64,000 nt of DNA. Source: ZC4RG35 sp040878345 (GTDB lineage: Bacteria > Actinomycetota > Acidimicrobiia > Spongiisociales > ZC4RG35). Below are positions 53,060-61,651 of the stretch, in pieces (positions within the stretch are counted from its first letter, which is position 1; each line of letters opens with the position of its first letter). The translations under genes were made by a program, and so were the position numbers. The stretch lies in assembly GCA_040878345.1 (NCBI GenBank), contig JBBDML010000022.1:22968-86967 (forward strand), in the 5' to 3' direction. The notes under the pieces were generated by a model. That model was not told the DNA's origin and did no database searches. It saw nothing but the letters and a program-made list of their open reading frames with translations.

Positions 53060-54343
53060 CTAGGGGAACACCCCTCTGACCAGCTTGGCGTCCGCCACCC
53101 TCCTGATCCCCTTGATCAGCGCTGCCGTCCTCATGTCGACGTTCTCACTGATGGCGATGGACTGCACATCGTCGAATGCACGGGTCATGATCTCCCTGAG
53201 ACGGGCAACCACCTCGTTCTCGGTCCAGAAGTATTTCTGAACGTCCTGCACCCACTCGAAGTAGGAGACGGTGACCCCACCTGCGTTGGCGAGGATGTCG
53301 GGGACGATGACCACGCCACGCTCTCTCAGGAGGTCGTCGGCCTCGAGGGTCATGGGGTTGTTGGCGCCTTCGATGATCAGCCTCGCCTTGACCTCGTGGG
53401 CATTGTCCTTGTGGATGACCCCCTGGATCGCTGCCGGGACGAGTATGTCGACGTCGAGCCCGAAGACGGCGTTCCCATCGATGTGGTCGGCGTCCGGGTA
53501 GCCCTCGAGGACCCGGTTCTCCTCTACCCATTTCGCGGTGGCGGGCACATCCAGGCCATCGGGGTTGTACACCGCCCCGGAGATGTCGGAGACCGCCACC
53601 ACCTTGAGCCCGGCCTGGTCGGCTGCGATGGCGGCGTATAGCCCGACATTGCCGAACCCGTGGATCGCCACGGTGGCCTCGACGGGGTTGAGGTCGGCCA
53701 CCGCGGCGGCCTGAGGCACCAGGAACATGAGACCCCTGCCGGTGGCCTCACGGCGGGCCACGGTCCCCCCCAACGCAGGCGGCTTCCCTGTGACGACCGC
53801 GGGCACGGCGTGACCGACGTGCTGGGAATAGGTGTCCATCAGCCACGCCATGACCTGCTCGTTGGTCCCGAGGTCCGGTGCCGGGATGTCGGTCTCGGGG
53901 CCGATCACGTTGATGATCTCCATGGTGAATCGGCGAGTGACCCGCTGCAGCTCGGCCCGCGACAGCTCCATTGGGTTGATACGAACACCCCCCTTGGCGC
54001 CGCCGAATGGCAGGCCGACGATGGAGCACTTCCAGGTCATCAGCATGGCCAGCGCGGAGACCTCGCCGAGATCGACGTCCGGGGCGTACCTGATGCCTCC
54101 CTTGGTGGGGCCCATCGTGGTCAGGTGCTGGACCCGGTAACCGAAGATGGTCTCCACCCTGTTGTAGTTGTCGCGGCGGAAGGGGAAACTGACCACCGTC
54201 GACTTCTGAGGGACCCGGAGTCGATCCGCGATGTTGGAGTCGAGACCGATCAGTTTGGCGACCCGGTCGAACTGGCCGACCGCCTCGTGATACATCGGTG
54301 AGTCGTATTCGTTACCCGGCTGCAACCTGTCTCCCTTGGTCAC
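53060..54343 (-). CDS. gdhA: Glutamate dehydrogenase (Glu/Leu/Phe/Val dehydrogenase family)
   Basis: The 427-aa enzyme interconverts glutamate and 2-oxoglutarate. It shows the active-site lysine region GLPFGGAKGGVRINP, the PAPDLGTNEQVMAWLMDTYS block and the dinucleotide-binding AIHGFGNVGLYAAI. The length suits the hexameric class, though other amino-acid dehydrogenases of the family cannot be excluded. The GTG start at 54343 has TAGGAT 5 nt upstream, serving as -10 or as an AGGA ribosome site. The longer frame to 54469 was trimmed. Confidence 0.92.
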   Translation of the reverse strand: MTKGDRLQPGNEYDSPMYHEAVGQFDRVAKLIGLDSNIADRLRVPQKSTVVSFPFRRDNYNRVETIFGYRVQHLTTMGPTKGGIRYAPDVDLGEVSALAMLMTWKCSIVGLPFGGAKGGVRINPMELSRAELQRVTRRFTMEIINVIGPETDIPAPDLGTNEQVMAWLMDTYSQHVGHAVPAVVTGKPPALGGTVARREATGRGLMFLVPQAAAVADLNPVEATVAIHGFGNVGLYAAIAADQAGLKVVAVSDISGAVYNPDGLDVPATAKWVEENRVLEGYPDADHIDGNAVFGLDVDILVPAAIQGVIHKDNAHEVKARLIIEGANNPMTLEADDLLRERGVVIVPDILANAGGVTVSYFEWVQDVQKYFWTENEVVARLREIMTRAFDDVQSIAISENVDMRTAALIKGIRRVADAKLVRGVFP

Positions 54344-54403
54344 CGGCCATCCTATTTGGTGGCGGGGCAGTCGTCGGGCAGGGAATCTGTCACACCCCGC
54401 CCA

Positions 54404-54409
54404 TAGCCT
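54404..54409 (+). promoter_or_regulatory. -10 box TAGCCT of a leaderless promoter (small protein)
   Basis: TAGCCT lies 7 nt before the ATG at 54417. Confidence 0.45.
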
Positions 54410-54416
54410 GGGCACC

Positions 54417-54569
54417 ATGAGCAATCGAACACCACAACCTGAGCTCGAGAACGTCCCGGCCGCCGACACCGACCCTGAAGTATTTGCCGACCCGGTGAAC
54501 TACTTGAGACGGTTCGGCATCGAGGCCGAGCTGGTCTGCCAGATCCTGGCTCTCGATCACGCTGCCTGA
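54417..54569 (+). CDS. Small acidic hypothetical protein (50 aa)
   Basis: MSNRTPQPELENVPAADTDP is followed by an amphipathic segment (VNYLRRFGIEAELVCQILAL). No family is recognised. A well-placed -10 box, normal base composition and position ahead of the helicase operon support it being real. It lies between gdhA and the AdnA-like gene. Confidence 0.55.
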   Translation: MSNRTPQPELENVPAADTDPEVFADPVNYLRRFGIEAELVCQILALDHAA

Positions 54570-54573
54570 GACC

Positions 54574-54579
54574 TACGAT
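54574..54579 (+). promoter_or_regulatory. -10 box TACGAT of a leaderless promoter (AdnA-like operon)
   Basis: TACGAT lies 6 nt before the GTG at 54586. No ribosome-binding site is seen. Confidence 0.5.
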
Positions 54580-54585
54580 CGACCG

Positions 54586-57537
54586 GTGACCATCAGGGAG
54601 TCGAGGATCGGCCTCGGCGACTGGCCCGCCGCCATAGAGCGAACCAATGGCTACCAGATCGTGGTGGCCGGTCCAGGGACCGGCAAGTCAGAGCTCTTGG
54701 TCAGGAGGGTCGCCCATCTCCTCGAGGCGGCGAAGGCCCGCCCCGGCGAGATCGTGGTGCTGTGCTTCTCGAGACGAGCCGCCGCCGCCTTGCGGCACCG
54801 GATCGGGCTGGCCGCGGGCAATCCCGGCGCCGGGGTCGACGCCACCACCTTCCACTCCCTTGCCCTCCGCCTCACCGAGAAGCTAGGGGTTGGACCGACA
54901 CCGTCGCCACTGACCACACCGGAGCAGATCGGGTTCGTTGCCGCTGTCCTCGCCGACGAGCGCCCCGATGAGTGGCCCATGGTCTATCGGGAGATCCTGA
55001 CCACCACCGCTTTCGCCGCCGAAGTCGCCGACTTCCTCATGAGATGCTCGGAAAGGCTGCTCAGCCCCGATGACCTGGCCTCACGGGCCGCCCAACGCGC
55101 CGATTGGCGGGGGCTGCCCGGTCTCTACAGGCGCTATCTCGATCGCCTCGGCCAGGCCCAACGGACCGACTACGGGGTGCTCCTCGCCTCGACCGCCGCC
55201 CTCCTCCAGGGCGAGGTCGGCAAAGAGGTGTCGGCCGGCTACCGCTACGTGCTGGTCGACGAGTATCAGGACACCACTCCGGCCCAGGCCGAGATCGCCC
55301 GGCTGCTCGCCGGCGCCCATCACAACCTCACCGTCGCAGGCGATCCCTACCAGTCGATCTACTCGTTTCGTGGGGCGGAGCTTCGCAACGTCGCCGAGTT
55401 CACACAGACTCATCCCGACGCAGAGCGCCTGATCCTCACCGAGAGTCTCCGCGTCCCCGCCGAGATCATGGCCGCCGCCCTTCGCGTCGTCTCCGGGGGC
55501 GACCTTCCCGGAGCCGCCGGTCCGGTGACACCGGCGCCCCACCCGGGCAGATGCGAGGCGTATGTGTTCGACCAGGAGACAGGTGAGGCGGAGTGGATCG
55601 CCGGCCAGGTGGAGCAGGCGATGGTCATCGAAGGCACCAAACCGTCACAGATAGCGGTGCTGGTGCGGTCCAAGCGGGAGGCGCTCACCGAGCTCTCCCG
55701 GGCCCTGGACAGGAGAGGCATACCCCACGACCCACCGGAGAGCCGGCTGATCGACCACCCGGCCGTCCAATTGGTCCATGACCTGGTGATCCTGGTGGTG
55801 ACCGGTGGATCGCTCCCGACGACAACTGCAGTGGAGGCGGCTGCTGCGGACCGAGCGATGCGACGGGTGCTGCTCGGGCCACTGGTCGGGCTCGGGCTGG
55901 GCCGGGAGCGGAGCCTGCTGAGAGCGAGAAGACGCACCTGGGAGCCGTGGCATCAGGTGATCGCGGAGCGGCTTCCGGAGAACCCAGGCCTGGGAGCCTT
56001 GCTCCAGGAGCTCGACTGGGCCACCGTCCGGAGCGCCACGGACGGCTTTTGGCATCTATGGACCACGCTCGATGGGCTGGAGGCAGTGGTCGCCGATGCG
56101 GGGCGCGGCGACTGGCGCCGGGCGTGGGCCGCCTTCGCCCAGAGCCTGGCGCGCCAGGCCGAGCGGGACCCCTCGATGACCTTGGCCCGTTACTTCGCCC
56201 TCACCGAGGAAGACGACTTCGAGGCCGAGCCGATGTTGACTCATCACCTGACAGCCGACCGGGTCACCCTGACCACCTTGCACCAGGCCAAGGGTCTCGA
56301 GTTCGAGTTGGTATTCATCGCCAATGCCTCAGAGGGTGTGTTCCCCGACCTCCGGCGTAGTCGTCGCATGCTCCGTCCCGAGCTGCTCTCCCCGGAGCGA
56401 ACCACCGACCCCCATGCCATCCATCTGTTTCAGCTCCAGGAGGAGATGCGCCTGGCATACACCGCAATGACCAGGGCCCGATCCAGGGTGGTGCTCACCG
56501 CCACCTCCGCCGGGATCGACCAGGGGGAGAGGAGACCATCCCGGTTCCTGGTGGCAGCCTCCGGAACGGGGCTCGATCAGCTGGGCCCGCCGGAGGAGAG
56601 CGACCGCGACCCGATCACCGTCAACGAGACGGAGATCGTGCTGAGACGCTTGCTCCTCGACCCGGCAGCCCCGGCACCCCGTCGTCTGGCTGCTGCATCC
56701 ACCCTGTGCAGGCATGCTGACGGCCGATGGGAACCACACCGTTTCGCGGGGGTCGCGGCCCCGGGGCCGGACCGCCCCATCCTGGGAGAGACGATCCGTC
56801 TCTCGCCGAGCCAGGCCGAGTCATACCAATCTTGCCCCCGCCGCTATGCGCTGGAGCGCCGGCTGCGTCTCAGTGACGGCGACTCGCAGTACACCATGTT
56901 CGGTTCCCTGATCCATGACCTCCTGGAACGTGCGGAGAGGGAGGTGATCGGGACCGGGGCCAGACACGCCGAGCTGGGGAGGGCGCTCGAGCTCCTCGAT
57001 GATGTCTGGGAGGGGGCCAGCTTTGGAACCCCTCAGCTGGATCAGGCGTGGAAGGCCAAGGCAGTGGAGCTGCTGGAACGGCTCTACCAGAACTGGCCGG
57101 GAGCCGGTCCCCCGGTGGCCGTCGAGCGTGAGGTGGCCACCAGGATCGAAGGTGTCGACTGGGTGGGCAAGATCGACCGGGTGGAACAGGCGGGCGACGG
57201 TGTCCGGGTAGTGGACTACAAGACGACCACCAGGCCCCTCACCTACCCCGACGCCGCTGTTTCGGTGCAGCTCGGCTTCTACGCCACCGCCCTCGCCACC
57301 GAGGGACGACCGGTGGTCGATGCCCAGTTCTGGTACCCGCGGGCTGACTCGAAGGCAGTCACCACTCGTCCACTGGACATGTCGGCCCTCGACACCCTCG
57401 CCGACGAGATGAGACAGATCACCCACTCCATCCTCGCCGAGGACTGGGCTCCGCGGGTGGGGAGCCATTGCGACCGATGCGACTTCAGGGGGTCCTGTCC
57501 CGCCTGGCCCGAAGGAAGGGGGGCATATCTCCCATGA
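54586..57537 (+). CDS. UvrD-family helicase-nuclease, AdnA-like
   Basis: The 983-aa protein pairs a superfamily 1 helicase with a C-terminal nuclease. Walker A VAGPGTGKSELLV lies near residue 26, the DEYQDTTP Walker B near 225, and LTTLHQAKGLEFELVF and AYTAMTRARSRVVLT are later motifs. The nuclease part from about residue 745 has SPSQAESYQSCPRRYAL, RVVDYKTTTRP and a cysteine cluster CDRCDFRGSCPAW. It overlaps a second such gene by 4 nt, the layout of mycobacterial AdnAB, which resects double-strand breaks. Confidence 0.85.
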   Translation: MTIRESRIGLGDWPAAIERTNGYQIVVAGPGTGKSELLVRRVAHLLEAAKARPGEIVVLCFSRRAAAALRHRIGLAAGNPGAGVDATTFHSLALRLTEKLGVGPTPSPLTTPEQIGFVAAVLADERPDEWPMVYREILTTTAFAAEVADFLMRCSERLLSPDDLASRAAQRADWRGLPGLYRRYLDRLGQAQRTDYGVLLASTAALLQGEVGKEVSAGYRYVLVDEYQDTTPAQAEIARLLAGAHHNLTVAGDPYQSIYSFRGAELRNVAEFTQTHPDAERLILTESLRVPAEIMAAALRVVSGGDLPGAAGPVTPAPHPGRCEAYVFDQETGEAEWIAGQVEQAMVIEGTKPSQIAVLVRSKREALTELSRALDRRGIPHDPPESRLIDHPAVQLVHDLVILVVTGGSLPTTTAVEAAAADRAMRRVLLGPLVGLGLGRERSLLRARRRTWEPWHQVIAERLPENPGLGALLQELDWATVRSATDGFWHLWTTLDGLEAVVADAGRGDWRRAWAAFAQSLARQAERDPSMTLARYFALTEEDDFEAEPMLTHHLTADRVTLTTLHQAKGLEFELVFIANASEGVFPDLRRSRRMLRPELLSPERTTDPHAIHLFQLQEEMRLAYTAMTRARSRVVLTATSAGIDQGERRPSRFLVAASGTGLDQLGPPEESDRDPITVNETEIVLRRLLLDPAAPAPRRLAAASTLCRHADGRWEPHRFAGVAAPGPDRPILGETIRLSPSQAESYQSCPRRYALERRLRLSDGDSQYTMFGSLIHDLLERAEREVIGTGARHAELGRALELLDDVWEGASFGTPQLDQAWKAKAVELLERLYQNWPGAGPPVAVEREVATRIEGVDWVGKIDRVEQAGDGVRVVDYKTTTRPLTYPDAAVSVQLGFYATALATEGRPVVDAQFWYPRADSKAVTTRPLDMSALDTLADEMRQITHSILAEDWAPRVGSHCDRCDFRGSCPAWPEGRGAYLP

Positions 57538-60500
57538 GCCAGATCGTCCCCACCGATGAGCAGCAGGCGATCCTCGACCTCGGCCTCACCACGATCAAGG
57601 TGAGGGCAGGGGCGGGGACCGGCAAGACCACAACGGTGGCGATGGTCATCGCCAACCTGATCGCCACCCACGGGGTCGAGCCGGAGCAGGTGCTGGGGAT
57701 CACGTTCACCAACAAGGCCGCCTCCGAGCTCGCCGATCGGGTTCGTGCCATGGTCGGGTCCGACGAGCCGGGGCGACAGGCCGAGGTCCACACCTACCAC
57801 GGGTTCGCCGCCCAGATCCTGGCCGAGCTCGGGGCGTTGGCGGGGGTCGACAACCGGGCCAAGGTGATCACCCCGACCTTTGCCAGGCAGCTGATGAGCG
57901 AGACCTTCCATCACCGCTCCTATCAGTACCTCGACATCACCCAGAGCCGCACCCTCGACCAGATCAGGAGACTCGGGGAACGGCTCGGCGATCACCTGCT
58001 GACCCCCCAGGACATCCTCGACCTGCCGGTTGCCGATGACATCGAAAGGGCCCGGCACGAGATGGCTCAAACCCTGGTCCAATACCAGGAGGACAAGCGA
58101 CGGCTCAAGGTTGTCGACTATTCCGACCTGGTCACACTCTCCACCCGGATCGTCACCGAGAACCCCGATCTGGCCCGGGCCATCCGCGATCGATATCGGG
58201 TGGTGGTCCTCGATGAGTACCAGGACACCAACCCGGCACAACGTGGACTGCTACTCGCCATCTTCGGTGACGGGTTCCCGGTGATCGCAGTGGGAGACGA
58301 GGACCAGACCATCTACGAGTGGCGCGGGGCGTCGGCCGAGAACTTCGAGCTATTCGCCGATCACTTCCGGCGACCCGACGGTGGGCCGGCCCATCTCAAG
58401 GGGCTCCGGCTCAACCGGCGCTCGACCCAGCGCATCCTCGAAGTCGCCAACCAGGTTCGAGCCCGGGCAGGTGTAGATCCCGAGCCACTGATCTCGGCCA
58501 GGCCCGACGACGACGACAGCGAGGTCGTCACCCACTGGGCGGCCGACGCCCTCGAGGAGGCGGAGTGGATCGCGGCCAGGTTCGAGGGGCTCCACGACCA
58601 GGGCGTGCCATGGAGGGAGATGGCGGTGCTGTTCAGGAAGAACAAGGACTTCGCGGTCATGGTCGACGTCCTGGGTCGCCATGAGATACCGCTGGAGGTC
58701 GCCAACATCGGGGGTCTCCTCTCCGTCCCGGAAGTGGCCGATCTCAGGGCATGGCTCACCATCCTCGAGCGCCCCGAGGACTCGACGGCTCTGACCCACA
58801 TCCTTTTCGGGAGTCGCTACCGCCTCGGGCTCGCCGACCTGGCCCCCCTGGTCGGGCTGGCCGGCGCCGAGAACCGCGGGGACGACGACGACGAGGAGCC
58901 CACCCCGGTGACATTGATCGAAGTGATCGAGAGCCTCGACGAGCTCCCGAGCCTCCGAGGGGAGGCCCGCCTGGCCCTCGACGGATTCCTCGATGCGTAT
59001 CGCCGGGTTCTCCTCGAGAGCCAGGGGCTGGCACTGGTCGACGTTTGCAGGTTGATCCTCGACCAGACCGGGGCCTGGCGGGATATCGAGGCACTGCCCG
59101 TCAACCGGCGCCTCACCGCCCGTCTCAACCTCTATCGGCTCCTCGACCTGACCGAGGACTGGAGCCCGCTCAAGGGGCGGCCCTCGATCCAGGCCTTCCT
59201 GGAGTACCTGGACGCGATGGAGGATGAGCCGGCCGAGGAGCTCGATTCGGCAAGGCTGTCGGGGGAGAACGCGGTCACACTGGTCACCGTCCATCGGGCC
59301 AAGGGGCTGGAGTGGGAGAACGTGGCGGTTCCGGCGGTCACCAAAGCCGGCTTCCCCTCCGGTCAGGGGACGTTCCCCAACCCGGCGTCGGTGGCCGATC
59401 AGGTCCCGGTGGGCTTGAGGATCGACACTGTGCTCGACCAGCTCCCCGGTGACCTGGAACGGGCCAAGGACTTCCTCCGTGAGCGCCACCTCAGGCAAGA
59501 GTGGCGGGTGGCCTATGTCGCCATCACCAGGGCCAAGCGGCGTCTCTTTCTGTCCGGCGCCCATTGGTACGGTCACCCCGAGGCCAACAAGAGACCCAAA
59601 GAGCCCTCCGACCTCTGGCTCCTGGTCGACGGTCTCGAGGTCTCCACCAACGCCGGTGTGGCGGCCGTCGGCGATCGGCCCGATGTGTTGAGGCTTCGCC
59701 ACGAGGATCCGACACCCGACCCCCTGTTCCCGGACGGTTGGGACGGGGCCCTGCGGCGTGCGCTCGACGACCCCGACACCATCTCGGCACTGGCACGCCA
59801 ACTGGGTCTCGAGCAGGAGCACCGGGTGCTGGCGGACGAGATGGAGATTCGTCTCTTCTCATTGGCCGACCCCGCCAAGCCATCCTCGGGGCCCGATGCC
59901 GACACCGTCTCGGTGACAGGACTGGTCACCTACGCCCAGTGCCCCAAGCAGTTCTATTGGAGCGCGGTCGACCCTCTTCCCCGCCGTCGCAACCTGGCTG
60001 CGGTGATGGGCACCGCGGTGCACCGGCGAATCGAGCTCCACCAAAGAGGCCAGGTCCCATTGGATCTGGTCGATGTCGAGCTCTACGACGTCATCGACAC
60101 GGATGCAGACGGCGGCGGGGCCGGTGCCTTCGCCAGCTACATGGCCTCGAGATTCGCCGACGCCAGGGCGATCATGGTCGAGACGCCCTTCACCATCGGG
60201 TTGGCATCTGGGATCCGGGTCAACGGGAGGATCGACGCCATATACGAGGATCATGGTCGGTGGGAGGTGGTCGACTTCAAGAGTGGACGCCGCAACAACG
60301 ACCCCTCGCGTATCGTCCAGCTCCAGGCATATGCCGTGGCCGTCAACGACTTCGACTTCGGGTTCCCCAAGCCAGAGGAGGTCACCGTGACATTTGCCTA
60401 TCTCGGTGGTGGTGGTGGTGACGAGGTGTCCCACGTCGCCAACGGCCCCTGGCTCGATGACGCCCGCCACTCGCTCGAGTCTCTGGCGACGGGTATTGGC

Positions 60501-60590
60501 GGCAAGCAATTCACAGAGCGCACCGGCGAGTGGTGCAGAGGCTGTGACTTCCTGCGGTTCTGCGGGCCGGGACGGGAACGAGTGGGATGA
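57534..60590 (+). CDS. UvrD-family helicase-nuclease, AdnB-like
   Basis: The 1018-aa partner starts MSQIVPTDEQQAILD. It has Walker A VRAGAGTGKTTTVAMV, Walker B VVLDEYQDTNPAQRGLL, GDEDQTIYEWRGA, VTVHRAKGLEWENVAVP and AYVAITRAKRRLFLS. The C-terminal nuclease carries TYAQCPKQFYWSAV, WEVVDFKSGRR and a final cysteine pair WCRGCDFLRFCGP. It forms an AdnAB-like heterodimer with the upstream product, by inference from gene pairing and domain layout. Its stop overlaps plsY by 4 nt. Confidence 0.85.
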   Translation: MSQIVPTDEQQAILDLGLTTIKVRAGAGTGKTTTVAMVIANLIATHGVEPEQVLGITFTNKAASELADRVRAMVGSDEPGRQAEVHTYHGFAAQILAELGALAGVDNRAKVITPTFARQLMSETFHHRSYQYLDITQSRTLDQIRRLGERLGDHLLTPQDILDLPVADDIERARHEMAQTLVQYQEDKRRLKVVDYSDLVTLSTRIVTENPDLARAIRDRYRVVVLDEYQDTNPAQRGLLLAIFGDGFPVIAVGDEDQTIYEWRGASAENFELFADHFRRPDGGPAHLKGLRLNRRSTQRILEVANQVRARAGVDPEPLISARPDDDDSEVVTHWAADALEEAEWIAARFEGLHDQGVPWREMAVLFRKNKDFAVMVDVLGRHEIPLEVANIGGLLSVPEVADLRAWLTILERPEDSTALTHILFGSRYRLGLADLAPLVGLAGAENRGDDDDEEPTPVTLIEVIESLDELPSLRGEARLALDGFLDAYRRVLLESQGLALVDVCRLILDQTGAWRDIEALPVNRRLTARLNLYRLLDLTEDWSPLKGRPSIQAFLEYLDAMEDEPAEELDSARLSGENAVTLVTVHRAKGLEWENVAVPAVTKAGFPSGQGTFPNPASVADQVPVGLRIDTVLDQLPGDLERAKDFLRERHLRQEWRVAYVAITRAKRRLFLSGAHWYGHPEANKRPKEPSDLWLLVDGLEVSTNAGVAAVGDRPDVLRLRHEDPTPDPLFPDGWDGALRRALDDPDTISALARQLGLEQEHRVLADEMEIRLFSLADPAKPSSGPDADTVSVTGLVTYAQCPKQFYWSAVDPLPRRRNLAAVMGTAVHRRIELHQRGQVPLDLVDVELYDVIDTDADGGGAGAFASYMASRFADARAIMVETPFTIGLASGIRVNGRIDAIYEDHGRWEVVDFKSGRRNNDPSRIVQLQAYAVAVNDFDFGFPKPEEVTVTFAYLGGGGGDEVSHVANGPWLDDARHSLESLATGIGGKQFTERTGEWCRGCDFLRFCGPGRERVG

Positions 60591-61183
60591 CGGTCTTGAC
60601 CATTGCCATCGGGTACCTGCTCGGTGCCCTCCCCACCGCTGGATGGTTGGGGAAGTCGTTGAAGGGCGTCGACCTACGCAGTGTGGGATCGGGCAATCCC
60701 GGCGCCAACAACGCCCTCCAGACCGGGGGCGCCGGACTGGCGGCGGCGGTGCTGGTGGTGGAGATGGCCAAGGGCGCCGCCGCAGTGCTCATCGGTGAGA
60801 GACTGGGTGGAGAGGCCGCGGCGGTCGCTGCCGGCCTGGGGGCCGTAGCGGGCAATCTCTACAACGTCTTCTACCGGTTCAAGGGGGGCAAGGGCCTGGG
60901 GATAACCGCCGGCATTCTCGGCACTGCCTGGCCGACGGCCCTGGTCCCCTGCATCCTGGTAATAACCTTGGGAGCCCGACTCACCAGGTCTTCGGGAGCC
61001 GCCGCCATCATCGCCATCGTCGCCCTGGTCGCGATGGGGGTCACCTGGATGGCCTTCGATCTCCCGGTTGGCTGGGGGCTGAGCCGACCTGGGCTCTTGT
61101 TGCTGCTGGCATTGGGCGTCGGGGTGCTGATCTGGCCCAAACATTGGGCGGTGGCCAGATTCACACGATCGAGCCCTGCCTGA
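60587..61183 (+). CDS. plsY: Glycerol-3-phosphate acyltransferase PlsY
   Basis: The 198-aa membrane protein has about five helices and the three PlsY motifs: LRSVGSGNPGANNALQTGG, VEMAKGAAAVLIGE and YRFKGGKGLGI. It acylates glycerol-3-phosphate with the acyl-phosphate made by PlsX. The ATG overlaps the AdnB-like stop. It is convergent with dtd, overlapping by 23 bp. Confidence 0.88.
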   Translation: MTVLTIAIGYLLGALPTAGWLGKSLKGVDLRSVGSGNPGANNALQTGGAGLAAAVLVVEMAKGAAAVLIGERLGGEAAAVAAGLGAVAGNLYNVFYRFKGGKGLGITAGILGTAWPTALVPCILVITLGARLTRSSGAAAIIAIVALVAMGVTWMAFDLPVGWGLSRPGLLLLLALGVGVLIWPKHWAVARFTRSSPA

Positions 61184-61616
61184 CCTCGATGACCAGAGTC
61201 ACCGGGCCATCGTTGACCAGCCCGACCTCCATGTGGGCACCGAACCGGCCCTGGGAGGCAGAGACACCCCGCTTGCGGAGCCCGTCCACCATCTCGTCGA
61301 TCAGGGGGGCGGCCAACTCGGGTGGGGCTGCCCCGGTGAATGAGGGGCGACGACCCCTTCGAAGATCGCCGAGCAAGGTGAACTGACTTACGACCAGCAC
61401 CTCGCCACCCGCCTCGGCGAGCGACAGGTTCATCTTCTGAGCCTCGTCGGGGAACACCCTCAGCCCAACGATCTTCTCGACCACCGCGGACACGTCCTCG
61501 GACCCGTCGCCCACCGCCACGCCCACCAATAGGCACAGACCTGGGCCGATGGCCGCCACCATCTCGCCGTCGACGCTCACCGAGGCATTCGACACCCGTT
61601 GCACCACCACACGCAT
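61161..61616 (-). CDS. dtd: D-aminoacyl-tRNA deacylase
   Basis: The 151-aa enzyme removes D-amino acids (and glycine) from mischarged tRNAs. It begins MRVVVQRVSNASVSVDGEMV, carries the catalytic VVSQFTLLGDLRRGRRPSF motif, and ends with VNDGPVTLVIEVRQ, the Gly-cisPro-like motif. The in-frame extension to 61817 is antisense to the acyltransferase and was trimmed. Confidence 0.94.
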   Translation of the reverse strand: MRVVVQRVSNASVSVDGEMVAAIGPGLCLLVGVAVGDGSEDVSAVVEKIVGLRVFPDEAQKMNLSLAEAGGEVLVVSQFTLLGDLRRGRRPSFTGAAPPELAAPLIDEMVDGLRKRGVSASQGRFGAHMEVGLVNDGPVTLVIEVRQGSIV

Positions 61617-61639
61617 CGAAGCCGATTCTGCCAGCCCAA

Positions 61640-61645
61640 TAGAGT
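61640..61645 (+). promoter_or_regulatory. -10 box TAGAGT of a leaderless promoter (PlsB-like gene)
   Basis: TAGAGT lies 6 nt before the ATG at 61652. No ribosome-binding site is seen. Confidence 0.5.
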
Positions 61646-61651
61646 GACCGG

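Noticed and set aside
58350..59822. 490-codon minus-strand frame
   Set aside because: It is a shadow of the AdnB-like helicase; high GC keeps the antisense frame open.
52190..60590. Phage-defence island built on helicase-nuclease genes
   Set aside because: The domain layout and 4-nt overlap match the housekeeping AdnAB repair complex, and no other defence gene is nearby.
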